DNA of 64,000 nt from an uncultured Fretibacterium sp. (GTDB taxonomy: Bacteria; Synergistota; Synergistia; Synergistales; Aminobacteriaceae): the NCBI GenBank assembly GCA_946183145.1, contig CAMGZM010000006.1, positions 1 to 64,000 on the forward strand. The letters run 5' to 3'. Shown here in pieces: positions 34,094-43,799 of the stretch (position 1 is its first letter; each line of letters starts with the position of its first letter). The notes beneath the pieces are model-generated. The model saw only the letters and a list, made by a program, of their open reading frames with translations. It did not search any database and was not told where the DNA came from. Position numbers and translations under genes: made by a program.

Positions 34094-37000
34094 CTAATGC
34101 GTAATGCGTTTGCGTTTTGCCATGAAGATTATTGCGACTGAAGAGAGAACCGCGCCGAATGATTCGCAGCCGCCTCCTCCGCTTGAGCCGCTAACTCCGC
34201 TTTCTGCCTCTGTGTTAATGTCTGTGTTCGTGCCTGTGTTTGTGCCTGTTTCAGTCGTTTGTGATGACGCAGGTTTTCCGGCCATGAACATAGCACCGTA
34301 AATTCTGCCGTCTTTGCCTTCACCGTCAGGGACAATCAACTTTCCGTCTACTATCTGCGGGCCGTTGTACGATGACGCAATGCTTGTTGCTGACGCTGTA
34401 ACGTTCGCAAGATAGGCTGTGAGTTCCGCGCTGAGTCCTTTTCCGCCGTCCGCTGTTGTGAGCTTCAATGCTCCTGCTGACATTGCTTCTGACGCTTTCA
34501 CGCCGCCCGAACCTATTACAGGCCATGACGAATTTACGCCCTTGAAGTCTGTGCGAATCGCTGAGAATACTTCATCAGCAACAGAAGGAGTCAAAGTTTT
34601 TCCGGCCATGTTGTAGCCTAATATGCTCTGCAATTCTGAGCCGCTGAATGTCCACGAGTAAACCAGCGGGAATATTGCGCCTTCATTAAGCCCGGTGAAG
34701 TTTATGTTCACTCCTGCTTTGCCCGATGTGAGCGCGTAACCGTCTGAAGCTGAATATGTCTTTAACGTGTTGAACGTGAGCGAATTGTCCGCAATTGTCG
34801 TAACCTGCGAGGCCGTAACATTACCCCAGATGCTCGCAAAACTTGAGCGGAATGATGACGAGTTTACAGACGATGAATTTACGTCCGCAAGCTGAAGCGA
34901 TATGTCGTACTCCGTCAGCTGCTCAACATAACCCTGCAAGTAATCCATGAGAGTCGGCGATGTGTTGAGATAACTGTACGTGTATTCCGTAACTTTTATC
35001 GGCTGGCTGTCTGATAACTGTGCGCCCGATGAATTGCTCCTCAATGTCTTGACCGTTATTGTTACGTAAGTATTTCCCGGCGTGAAGCTCAATACTGTTA
35101 TGTCGCCCGTATCTTTGTTGATGCTGATGATGTTGGGCTTGTCGCTTGACCATTCTACAGGCTCTTCATTCTCACCATTTCCGCCGAGTGCTGTGCGTCC
35201 GTTCGTGTAGTAGACTTTTGCGATGAGGCTTGCTGTTTGTCCCACGCGCCGCAGATTGTTGGGTATTCCGCTCATCTCAATACGTGAAATCGTGTACGCC
35301 GCTAATGTCTTGTCCACAGAAATTATATTTGTGTCGTCATTGAAACATGCTCCTATGTCAAGCAGTATTTGCGCTGTTGTCGGGTATCTTGTTACGCCGC
35401 GTTCATCAATTTCGGGGAATCTCGTTCGCTGTTCGTAAGGGATAATGTTTGTCGCACGGTCTGCAATAGGCAGTGCAACATCCTCGCTTAACATTAACGT
35501 CATGAGCCTTGAACGTGTTGAAAGTGTGCTGCCCAAATACGGCGGTATATCGCTTCCCAGATCTGAGCGGGCGTTTACGGCTAATATATTTCCGCTGAAG
35601 AATGTTTCTTTTGTCCACGCTGTTGTTGATGGGTACGGTGTTCTGTCCGATGCGTTTCGTGTTACTGAGTAGAAATCTGTTACGCCGCTTCCTGTGCTGT
35701 AGACTCCTATGCGGTTATAGCCTCCTGATGTTACAGTTCCGTCTGACCATACATCCGCTACATTTCCGTCATTGCCGACTAATATTGTGCCGAGAAGTAC
35801 TAGTGTGCTTCCGTCGCCTACGTATATAGCGCCTCCGTTTGCCTGGCATGTGTTGAGGGTGAATGTGCAGCTTGTTACGTTTGTTGTGTCAGCGCAGTGA
35901 ACAGCGAGTCCCGCGCCGCCGGGGTTGCTTTGTGTCGCGCCGTCTATGTGGTTGTCGTAGAATGTGCAGTTTGTTACGGTGATTTCCTCGTGCTGTATTG
36001 GCTGTGCCGCTAAATATGCTCCGCCGCCCTCGCCTGTGTTGCCGCTGTTGAGTACGAGCCTGTTGCCGCTGAATGTGCATCTGCTTAATGAGATGTCATT
36101 TGCTACAACGTATAATCCTCCGCCGTTGCCTGCCGCGCCTGACGTAACATTTTCCTGAAGCATTGATGTTGTCATCGAGAATGTTGCGTAATTATTCGGG
36201 TCGCTGCTGTTCTGGTTGAAGTATATCGCGCCTCCTGAACGCCAGCTTTTGTTCTCGCGGAATAAGCACAGCTGTATGCTCAGTGTACCCTGTGCGTAAA
36301 CTGCTCCGCCGTCAAGTTTTGTGCTGTTGTTGTTCCTGAATGTCGATGACGTTATCACTGACCTGCAATAACCCTGAAGTGATACCGCGCCCCCGTTGCC
36401 TGAAGATGTGCTGTTTGTCGCGAAAAATGAGTTTGTTACGGTAACATTTGAGGCTTCCGCGTATAATGCTCCGCCCCCGTCTACTGCGCTGTTGTCGTTG
36501 AAGGTCGTATCCGTTACTGTCATTTCACCGCCTAATGAATATGCAGCTCCCCCGCCTAATGTCGCAGTGTTGCCTGTAAATATCGACTGAGTGAGAGTGA
36601 GTTCACCGAGCGCGTACAATGCTCCTCCGCCCTGATGATTTCCCGTTCCTGTGCTTGAGTTTGCGCCGTTTGAGCCGAAATCAGAACTTACCGCGACGAT
36701 ATTCATAGCCCAGACCGCGCCGCCTGAGCCTTCAGAAAGCTGATTGCTGACTGATGAATTATTCAGCGTGATTTTTGCGTTGTTCGAGGCCGCTAATCCT
36801 CCGCCCGTTGAAGCTGTGTTCTCTTCGGTCTGAGTGAAGCTCTCAAAAATTATGTCTGATGAATACGAGCATAATCCCCCACCGTAATAAGCCGCTTTGT
36901 TCCCGCTGAAAGTATATTTTCTCGTTGTGCCTATTGTTACGGGTGATGATGATGATCCTGCTATGTATATTCCGCCTCCGCTGCCTGTTGTTGTTGAAAG

Positions 37001-38911
37001 GCTGTCGGATTTCGCTGTCGTATTGCTCTCGAAATATATTGTGCCTTCCGGGAGCTGTGAAGATTCTGCAATCCATAACGCGCCCCCGTTGCCATCATTC
37101 GCCGTATTCGCCCTGAATGTTACTGTCGGCTCAAATGTCATTGTGCTGTAAGACTCGGCGTAAACTGCTCCTCCTGAATAGTTAGCTGTGTTACGGCTGA
37201 ATACTGCTTCACTTTCTCCCGTAATGTTGAGTGCTGTCTGACCTCTTCTTGTTGCCGCGAGATATACAGCCCCGCCATAATTCGCGATGTTGTTGGTGAA
37301 AGAAGCAGCCCCGCTCACAGTTACGGAAGCACCTCCGCCCGCGAGAATTGCGCCGCCTATGCCAGTATTCGCGGCATTCCCGGAAAATTCTGACGCTGAG
37401 CTTGTGATTGTGATTGCTACCCTGTCGCCTGATGCGTAAATTGCGCCCCCGCTGCCCTCAGTCACAGTATTAGCTGTGAAGCTGAGACTGTCGCCCGTGA
37501 GATTCACTCTTGAGCCCGCGCCCGCATAAATCGCGCCGCCGTCATTCGACACAACATTTTCCGCGAAGGTTACGCCTGTTCCGCTTACGTTCACAGTTCC
37601 GGAAGAGATGTATATTGCTCCGCCGTAATCCGCTCTGTTCTCCGTGAAGCCTGACTGCGCTCCCGAAATTGTTGTTGTTCCTCCAGCGATGTATAACGCA
37701 CCGCCGTTTTCCGCAATGTTCGGTGAAGCGTCCGTTAATGTGTTGAATGTTACGTTAGCTCCGACAGTGAGACTTGATGATGAATATATTGCTCCTCCGT
37801 TTGTTGATGTGTTGTTCGTGAAGGAAGTGTTAGCGAGATTGATGCTTCCTCCTGTGAGAGAGATTGCGCCGCCTGAAACTGAAGTATTGCCGCTGAATGA
37901 TGCTCCTGAAATCGTTATTGTGCCGCCAGTTGATGACAAAGCACCGCCGTAATTATCCGAGCCGCAGTTCGTGAAAGTTGCAGACATTGTTACAGTTCCG
38001 CTTGCTGAAGCGAGTCCGCCGCCCCTCTCTGAAACTGTGCATGACGTGAATGAAGTACCCGTAATCGCAAATGTGCCAGTTCCGGCGAAATAGATTCCTC
38101 CGCCATTGCCTGAAGGAGCTACGCATGATGTGAATGAAGAATTTGTTACCGACAAAGCCCCGGAGCCTTCTGCGTAAATTCCGCCGCCGTTCACAGATGT
38201 ATCACACGCCCTGAAAGTACAGCCCGTGAATGTTCCTGAAGCGTCAGACAAAAGCGAAACGCCCCCGCCGCTTTCTGTTGCGTAACAATCCCTGAATGTG
38301 CAGCCCGTGAATGTTGCCGAGCCTCCGTTGACCGTAACGCCTCCGTCTGATCCTGAGCCTGTGAACGTTATCCCGCTGAATGTTACTGTCTGGCCCGCCG
38401 TGATGAAATGCCTTTGTCCTGAACCAAGCGTGAGAATCGCAGGTGTTGCGGTGAATGTGATTGTCGTTATCGTTGAGTATTGCGACAAATCAACCTCGTA
38501 ATCTATTGTGCCTGTAGTGATTGAGACATTAACGGCTGACATTGCTGTGAGTGAAGCGTCATAAGCTATGTCATATTCAGACTCGTCAATATATCCCGTG
38601 TAGTTGTTCTGTATATATTCCTGAGGGTTCAAAGCAAAAGACAGCGCGCCCGATGTGCCATCACCGACAACCTGAAATGTGTAGTTTGTCCCCGAAACTG
38701 CCGGGAATGTTACTACACCTCTTTGTTCTGGCTGAGTCTCGTTGCCTTCCTCGTCATATTGTGCAGGTACATACGGAGTTGTAATTTCAGGATCGGGAAT
38801 AAGCTCCGTGCCTGTAACGTAAAGTGTTGCTGCTGTAGTGTCAGCTCCGAATGACATGGCCGGGGAAAAAACCGCAAGTGTTACGGCCAAAAGCGCAAAA
38901 ATTTTCCTCAA
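34094..38911 (-). CDS. Giant Pmp-like beta-helix surface protein with Synergist-CTERM signal
   Basis: A 1605-residue exported protein. A signal peptide (KIFALLAVTLAVFSPAMSFGA) is followed by a long run (about residues 150-1100) of right-handed beta-helix repeats with GGAIY/GGALY and FxxN/FxxC motifs, such as GGAIYASGD, ENGGALYIAGG and GGGIYFAGTG, like chlamydial polymorphic membrane proteins. A Big-type segment (WSSDKPNIISINKDTGDITV) and an unknown C-terminal domain follow. The last residues, SGSSGGGGC plus a hydrophobic helix and KRKR, match the Synergist-CTERM sorting architecture. The start is TTG 38911: AAGGAGG is 8 nt upstream, and the longer frame would put 23 residues before the signal peptide. 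Likely a surface adhesin or coat protein; no ligand is known. Confidence 0.85.
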   Translation of the reverse strand: MRKIFALLAVTLAVFSPAMSFGADTTAATLYVTGTELIPDPEITTPYVPAQYDEEGNETQPEQRGVVTFPAVSGTNYTFQVVGDGTSGALSFALNPQEYIQNNYTGYIDESEYDIAYDASLTAMSAVNVSITTGTIDYEVDLSQYSTITTITFTATPAILTLGSGQRHFITAGQTVTFSGITFTGSGSDGGVTVNGGSATFTGCTFRDCYATESGGGVSLLSDASGTFTGCTFRACDTSVNGGGIYAEGSGALSVTNSSFTSCVAPSGNGGGIYFAGTGTFAITGTSFTSCTVSERGGGLASASGTVTMSATFTNCGSDNYGGALSSTGGTITISGASFSGNTSVSGGAISLTGGSINLANTSFTNNTSTNGGAIYSSSSLTVGANVTFNTLTDASPNIAENGGALYIAGGTTTISGAQSGFTENRADYGGAIYISSGTVNVSGTGVTFAENVVSNDGGAIYAGAGSRVNLTGDSLSFTANTVTEGSGGAIYASGDRVAITITSSASEFSGNAANTGIGGAILAGGGASVTVSGAASFTNNIANYGGAVYLAATRRGQTALNITGESEAVFSRNTANYSGGAVYAESYSTMTFEPTVTFRANTANDGNGGALWIAESSQLPEGTIYFESNTTAKSDSLSTTTGSGGGIYIAGSSSSPVTIGTTRKYTFSGNKAAYYGGGLCSYSSDIIFESFTQTEENTASTGGGLAASNNAKITLNNSSVSNQLSEGSGGAVWAMNIVAVSSDFGSNGANSSTGTGNHQGGGALYALGELTLTQSIFTGNTATLGGGAAYSLGGEMTVTDTTFNDNSAVDGGGALYAEASNVTVTNSFFATNSTSSGNGGAVSLQGYCRSVITSSTFRNNNSTKLDGGAVYAQGTLSIQLCLFRENKSWRSGGAIYFNQNSSDPNNYATFSMTTSMLQENVTSGAAGNGGGLYVVANDISLSRCTFSGNRLVLNSGNTGEGGGAYLAAQPIQHEEITVTNCTFYDNHIDGATQSNPGGAGLAVHCADTTNVTSCTFTLNTCQANGGAIYVGDGSTLVLLGTILVGNDGNVADVWSDGTVTSGGYNRIGVYSTGSGVTDFYSVTRNASDRTPYPSTTAWTKETFFSGNILAVNARSDLGSDIPPYLGSTLSTRSRLMTLMLSEDVALPIADRATNIIPYEQRTRFPEIDERGVTRYPTTAQILLDIGACFNDDTNIISVDKTLAAYTISRIEMSGIPNNLRRVGQTASLIAKVYYTNGRTALGGNGENEEPVEWSSDKPNIISINKDTGDITVLSFTPGNTYVTITVKTLRSNSSGAQLSDSQPIKVTEYTYSYLNTSPTLMDYLQGYVEQLTEYDISLQLADVNSSSVNSSSFRSSFASIWGNVTASQVTTIADNSLTFNTLKTYSASDGYALTSGKAGVNINFTGLNEGAIFPLVYSWTFSGSELQSILGYNMAGKTLTPSVADEVFSAIRTDFKGVNSSWPVIGSGGVKASEAMSAGALKLTTADGGKGLSAELTAYLANVTASATSIASSYNGPQIVDGKLIVPDGEGKDGRIYGAMFMAGKPASSQTTETGTNTGTNTDINTEAESGVSGSSGGGGCESFGAVLSSVAIIFMAKRKRITH

Positions 38912-38913
38912 CG

Positions 38914-40884
38914 TTAATCCCTCCTTGCACGAATCATAGCTATCAACGACAAAGCGAGAATGCCCGCGATTGATGAGCATCCGCCGCCGCCTGATGAACC
39001 TCCGACTCCCTGATCGCCTGTTTCGTCGTCAATGTCAATGTTTATGTTGGTGTTGCTGTTTGCGTAATTGTCCTGCCATCCTGAAGGAGCGACGAAGAAT
39101 GTCATGTTCCATTTGTTGTCTAATGTTCCGTCCCTGATGACAATATAATTATTCTGCTGTGATACGGAATTATCCGGCACTATGCTTAATTCCGGCCTTA
39201 CACCGTCCCTTGTTCCGTCCATAAGCATAACGATGAAACTTATCGTAAGAAGCCCGCTGTAATTGTCCTGCGTGAGTCTTCCGCGATCCTCGTCAAGAAA
39301 TACTTTCACAAGCTCGTTGTAATATCCCTTTGAGTTAAGCTCCTGAGTCAGATTCCAGACGTTATTGTCGCCCGCACGTAGATACAAATCGTATTTATTC
39401 GCGAACATGTCCTCAATGCGTCCAGTGTTGCGCCAGACTTTGAGCATCTCATTCCACCAGGCATTATCGCCGATTAACGTTACAGGAATGTTGAACGTAA
39501 TATGAAGCGGGAGTATTCCTTCTGAGTCATCGCCTCTAACGCTTGAGGGTATATTCTGGTTGACCGTGAAGTACTGAATGACATCATCAGCTATAACATT
39601 GCGTGAAATTGAGCTTGCAGAAAATATTGTTATCGTAGGAACTGCAACAGTAGCCGCGCCGTTTGTTACCGCTGAAACAGTGCTGTAGAAATTCGTGCTT
39701 GCGAGTCTCGGCTGGAATGCTGTTACCTCGAAAAGATTGAACTGTCCTTCCTGCGCCGGATACCTGTATGTCTCGCCCAAAGTTTTCCCGTAAATTATCC
39801 TGTGATTGAGGCTCAAATCATAGTCGCCGTAATTCGGAGTGTCTACGGGGAAAAGGTGAATGGGAGTCTTGTTCTGCTCGTTGACATTGTAGCGTCTGTT
39901 GTAGACCGTAACAAGTCCGGGTGCAATGTTGCTTTCAGACGCAAGGAGAAATTCACGCGGGATATTCGTTGTTCCCTGAGGGCGGAAAATGTCGAACTTC
40001 CACGCGCTTGGGGGGACTGTACCGCCGGTGCTGTCAGGGTATCTTGCCGCGTAACGGTATGATGTGTTGTTCGCGATTTCTGTTGTCAGGTAATATTCTA
40101 TCCTCGTGTTGTCCGTGTTAAGGTCATCAACTGGAATGAATACCCATTGATTTCCGCCTGTTGTCTTGCTCTGGTTCATTGTCCATGTCGAACGGTCATA
40201 AGCGATAATATTCCCTGAAGGCCCGGTTGAGTCTCTCAGTGCCATTCTCACAACGAGGGGGGCTTGACCGTCTGCCGCTGTACCTGAGTAAACGTTTGAG
40301 ATCACCATCGGGCGCGTTATTGCCTGTGAAGGTGAGTAGGCTGGATTCTGCTGGAACATGAAAGACTGTATCACAGTGTCGTATTTGTTCCTGTCGTTTT
40401 GCCGCGCAATCTGGTAATGATAGTTTTTCCATTCTGACGTGGTATTGTTCGACTGATCCGGCTGTTTAGTGTCAATATACGGTGTCATGTTCTCGTTGAC
40501 GATAGTATTCACTCCTAAATTCGGCGTGCTTACGTCAAAATCAATTGCCTGCGATCGCATTCCCATATCAAATTCTCCCTGGCCTTCTGAGAGAACAAGA
40601 AAGAATGTCTGCAAATTTCTGTCTGAAACTGTATTAACAGAATTTCCGCTTAACACGTTAAGTATCGCCGTGCCTGAAGTGAGAAGATCCGCAGAAATAT
40701 TCACAGGCTCAGAATATGACGCTCCGAATGTGTCATTTGTGTCGTTGATGACCATCCATTGAGAGCTTACACCGCTCGGGCCGGGAAGATCGTCAAACTG
40801 ATAATCCGCGCTGCAAATCCCCGCCGCAAAAACCGTAACCGCAATGACGCAAAACAAAAACGCGGCCTTCCTTAATCTGTACAA
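38914..40884 (-). CDS. Exported protein with Synergist-CTERM signal
   Basis: A 656-residue protein with an N-terminal signal peptide (KAAFLFCVIAVTVFAAGICSA) and the C-terminal GSSGGGGC, hydrophobic helix and RARRD tail. The body is Asn/Thr/Tyr-rich, beta-predicted and not recognised. The start is TTG with AGGAGG 8 nt upstream. It ends 2 nt before the TTG of the giant beta-helix gene, so the pair is surely co-expressed. No repeats are visible, in contrast to its partner. It may be a second surface component or assembly partner; that is inference only. Confidence 0.75.
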   Translation of the reverse strand: MYRLRKAAFLFCVIAVTVFAAGICSADYQFDDLPGPSGVSSQWMVINDTNDTFGASYSEPVNISADLLTSGTAILNVLSGNSVNTVSDRNLQTFFLVLSEGQGEFDMGMRSQAIDFDVSTPNLGVNTIVNENMTPYIDTKQPDQSNNTTSEWKNYHYQIARQNDRNKYDTVIQSFMFQQNPAYSPSQAITRPMVISNVYSGTAADGQAPLVVRMALRDSTGPSGNIIAYDRSTWTMNQSKTTGGNQWVFIPVDDLNTDNTRIEYYLTTEIANNTSYRYAARYPDSTGGTVPPSAWKFDIFRPQGTTNIPREFLLASESNIAPGLVTVYNRRYNVNEQNKTPIHLFPVDTPNYGDYDLSLNHRIIYGKTLGETYRYPAQEGQFNLFEVTAFQPRLASTNFYSTVSAVTNGAATVAVPTITIFSASSISRNVIADDVIQYFTVNQNIPSSVRGDDSEGILPLHITFNIPVTLIGDNAWWNEMLKVWRNTGRIEDMFANKYDLYLRAGDNNVWNLTQELNSKGYYNELVKVFLDEDRGRLTQDNYSGLLTISFIVMLMDGTRDGVRPELSIVPDNSVSQQNNYIVIRDGTLDNKWNMTFFVAPSGWQDNYANSNTNINIDIDDETGDQGVGGSSGGGGCSSIAGILALSLIAMIRARRD

Positions 40885-40907
40885 ATTAATTCCTCCTATA
40901 AATATAT

Positions 40908-43145
40908 TTATCTCTCACGTGTTCTGTGAGGTCTTGCACTTCTTCTTGATGCTCTGTCGCCTCTTCCTGTTGATGATGTTGATGTTGATGATGACTCCTG
41001 CCTTGATGTTCTCCGTGAAGCTCTTGCTGATTTCCTTTCTTCCTGCTGTGTTTCGGGCTGTGATTCTTGCGGCTCTTCGCGGTTAAGTTCCTCGTCTGTT
41101 GGGACTGGTTTCGGCTCTGGTTCGGGCTTCTTGACGGGCTTGAAGGGTTTGAACGTCAAATCAGCCGTAATCATTGACAGACAGCGCAGGGGATTTTCAC
41201 GGGCATAACGCGAGAAACAGCCGATAATTTTCCGCGCAAAGTCTGAATACTTCTTATCTTCAGCGAGAAACGCAAGCTCAGTCAATGCCATAACCGCAAG
41301 CGCATTCATTGAGGGCAGAGAATTCATATCCTCAGGAGTCTTCATGCGTGCAAAAATATTCGGCTCATCTGATGACATGAAGAGTCCGCTGTTCTTTTCG
41401 TCCCAGAAATTTGACGTGAGAATGTCCGCGAGAGTCTGCGCAGTCTTCAGCCAGTCCGACAACTGTTTTTCACCAGCTCCGAAATGTTTTGCTGACTTGT
41501 ACAGCTCAATTATTCCCCAGAGAAAATACGCGTAATCCTCTGCTGTTGCCTCAATGCTTGTTTTTCCGTCAATCCATTTCCGCGACCATGTGCCGCCTTT
41601 GTTCGGGAAATTTTTTGTGATGAAGAGCGCAGAACGTTCCGCAATATCGCGCCATTCAGGAACCTCAAACGAGACTGAAGCATGAGACAATGCCCCAATC
41701 ATTAAGCCGTTCCAGTTCATGAGAATCTTGTTGTCGCTTCTGAGGGGATAACGTTTGTCCCGGTAATCAAGCAGAATTTTACGCGACTCGTACAATCTCT
41801 GACCTACTTCAACGCCCTTGATGCCGTAACGCCGAGCAAGCTCCGTAACCGTTGAAGCCTCATAGAGAATATTCCAGCTCATTTGAGACCCGGCCAATTC
41901 ACTCCCGAAATTACCAGACGGCAATACAGCATAAGCAGCGCAGAAGAGTCCCGCGTCCCCTTCCGGCAAAAGTGATTTGATTTCGTTCTCGTTCCACAAG
42001 TAATAGCGTCCTTCACCGTCTGGCGTATCTCCGTCAATCGCTGACCTGAATCCCTGTGAATATGATGTGCTGTCAGTAAAATCTTTCGTCAGAGAAAATA
42101 TTATGTCCTCAGCGAAAAGCCTGTGAAAACTATTCTGCATGAGCCTTTGAGACATTGAAGCCGCAAGCAATAACATAGCATTATCACACAACAGCTTCTC
42201 GAAATGAGGTACAAGCCACTGTTCATCGACAGAGTAACGCGAGAATCCCCCGCCTAAATGATCGTGAATGCCTCCCCGCCACATTCGCCGCAATGTTATA
42301 TCCGTCATCGTGAGCGCGTCTGACTTATCACGCTTGCTTGCGCCGGAATCCTCTTCAGCCTGTTTCAGGAGAAATAACAGCTTGTCATGCTCCGGGAATT
42401 TTGGCGACGTTCCGAAACCGCCCCAGCGTACATCAAATATCGAGCGCATGTCATTCAACGCCTCATACGCCGTGAATTTTCCGATTCTGCCTGATGACTT
42501 GTATTTTTCCCCGGACAAAATGCTCAATCGTTCCTTCACCATTTCCGCAAGATCATTCGCTGAACGTTCGACATCATTTCGCTGCATGTGCCATAACCAT
42601 TTGACTCGCGGCAAAAGTTCCGTTATGCCCGGCATTTGTCCTGTTGTGCGTTTGGGAAGCCATGTTGTGCAGAAAAACGGCCTTCCCTCAGGCGTGAGAA
42701 AAATATTCAGCGGCCATCCTGCGCTCCCGTTCTGGACTCGGCAAATTTCCATGAACAAATTATCGACTGTCGGCAATTCTTCACGGTCAACAAGAATCGG
42801 TATGCAAATCTCGTTGAGCATTCCCGCAACTTCTGAGTCGCTGAAACAATCACGCCCCATGACAGCGCACCAGTGATCCGAGCTGTAACCGACCGACAGG
42901 AACACCGGCATATCATTAGCCCTCGCCGCCGAAAATGCTTCATCACCCCATGCGAACCAGGCTACAGGGTCTTTAGCGTGCTTCAAGAGATACGGACTCG
43001 ATTCACCCGCCAAATGATTCGCCGGGACAAATTGCTTCTTCTGCTTTTGCGGTGATAATTTTGACGGTGAATATGTTTCCTCTGTGTATTCCCCGTAAGC
43101 CGCAAGAGGCCCTAAATCACTTAACAGCGTATTAGCAGGTGCCAT
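40908..43145 (-). CDS. DUF255/YyaL-type thioredoxin-fold protein lacking the CXXC
   Basis: A large cytoplasmic protein of the spermatogenesis-associated 20/YyaL family: an N-terminal thioredoxin-like domain and a C-terminal (alpha/alpha)6 barrel like that of glycosidases. LAGESSPYLLKHAKDPVAWFAWG matches over the usual start, with about 45 extra residues before it. The canonical GYSxCHWCHVM is GYSSDHWCAVM here, so the first Cys of CXXC is Asp (about residue 90) and only one Cys remains. After residue ~680 a tail rich in Pro, Glu, Gln, Ser and Arg (RASRRTSRQESSSTST) is extra. The start is uncertain (ATG 43145 or TTG 43157, both overlapping the HAD gene). Confidence 0.8.
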   Translation of the reverse strand: MAPANTLLSDLGPLAAYGEYTEETYSPSKLSPQKQKKQFVPANHLAGESSPYLLKHAKDPVAWFAWGDEAFSAARANDMPVFLSVGYSSDHWCAVMGRDCFSDSEVAGMLNEICIPILVDREELPTVDNLFMEICRVQNGSAGWPLNIFLTPEGRPFFCTTWLPKRTTGQMPGITELLPRVKWLWHMQRNDVERSANDLAEMVKERLSILSGEKYKSSGRIGKFTAYEALNDMRSIFDVRWGGFGTSPKFPEHDKLLFLLKQAEEDSGASKRDKSDALTMTDITLRRMWRGGIHDHLGGGFSRYSVDEQWLVPHFEKLLCDNAMLLLAASMSQRLMQNSFHRLFAEDIIFSLTKDFTDSTSYSQGFRSAIDGDTPDGEGRYYLWNENEIKSLLPEGDAGLFCAAYAVLPSGNFGSELAGSQMSWNILYEASTVTELARRYGIKGVEVGQRLYESRKILLDYRDKRYPLRSDNKILMNWNGLMIGALSHASVSFEVPEWRDIAERSALFITKNFPNKGGTWSRKWIDGKTSIEATAEDYAYFLWGIIELYKSAKHFGAGEKQLSDWLKTAQTLADILTSNFWDEKNSGLFMSSDEPNIFARMKTPEDMNSLPSMNALAVMALTELAFLAEDKKYSDFARKIIGCFSRYARENPLRCLSMITADLTFKPFKPVKKPEPEPKPVPTDEELNREEPQESQPETQQEERKSARASRRTSRQESSSTSTSSTGRGDRASRRSARPHRTRER

Positions 43146-43782
43146 CCTTCTCAGCAATCCCGATTAATTCGCTCAGTTCGTCAATGCTTTTCCACGCTCC
43201 CAACAGCTTGAAGTCCTCGTGCGTGAAATTGCCCTTTGTGATTCCGATTCCCCGTACGTGCGCGCTAATCGCCGTAATAATATCTAGGTCAGCATCGCCA
43301 ACGTAGACAGTCTCAGACTGTGAAACGTTCATATGACTCATCAGTGCGTTCATCATGGCCGGGTCAGGCTTGTACGCTAAATGCCCGTAAGGTTCCTCAG
43401 CTCCCACAATAACATCAAAATACACATCAAGCCCGGTATGCTTCAATGCGCTTGAAGGATGCTCACGGTTCGACAGCACAGCGAGCTTCAAGCCCATATC
43501 GTGAAGACGCGTAAGAGTCGGAATCGTGTCAGGGAATGGCTTAATCAGTTCACGTTCAAGCCTCTCACTTTGCGAACGGTAGAGCTTAATCCATTCGGGG
43601 CGGTAATCTCCTAACAACCCCTCGCAGAATGTCGGAATCGGTGTCGCAATGTACTTCATCGTGAGTTCGTGAGAGACAAGCGGGAGTCCTTCATGCTCTG
43701 CAACGTAATTGAAGCCGGCCATGATCGCATAGCTTGAGTCTACAATCGTCATATCGTGGTCAAATACCATAAGTTTTATCAC
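43132..43782 (-). CDS. HAD-family phosphatase, Gph-like
   Basis: A 216-residue haloacid dehalogenase-type phosphatase. Motif I is VFDHDMTIVDS (nucleophile and acid Asp as DHD), then VLSNRE (motif II), the lysine in AYKPDP (motif III) and YVGDADLDI (motif IV). The cap domain is the helical C1 type, so small molecules such as phosphoglycolate or a sugar phosphate are likely substrates. GTG 43782 is preferred because the in-frame GTG 43794 lies inside the SD AAAGGAGTG. Confidence 0.82.
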   Translation of the reverse strand: MIKLMVFDHDMTIVDSSYAIMAGFNYVAEHEGLPLVSHELTMKYIATPIPTFCEGLLGDYRPEWIKLYRSQSERLERELIKPFPDTIPTLTRLHDMGLKLAVLSNREHPSSALKHTGLDVYFDVIVGAEEPYGHLAYKPDPAMMNALMSHMNVSQSETVYVGDADLDIITAISAHVRGIGITKGNFTHEDFKLLGAWKSIDELSELIGIAEKDGTC

Positions 43783-43799
43783 TCGATGAATCACTCCTT

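Noticed and set aside
34094-38911. Many open frames on the plus strand opposite the giant beta-helix gene
   Set aside because: They reflect the Gly/Thr/Ser-rich repeated codons read in reverse; none has an SD or a plausible protein.
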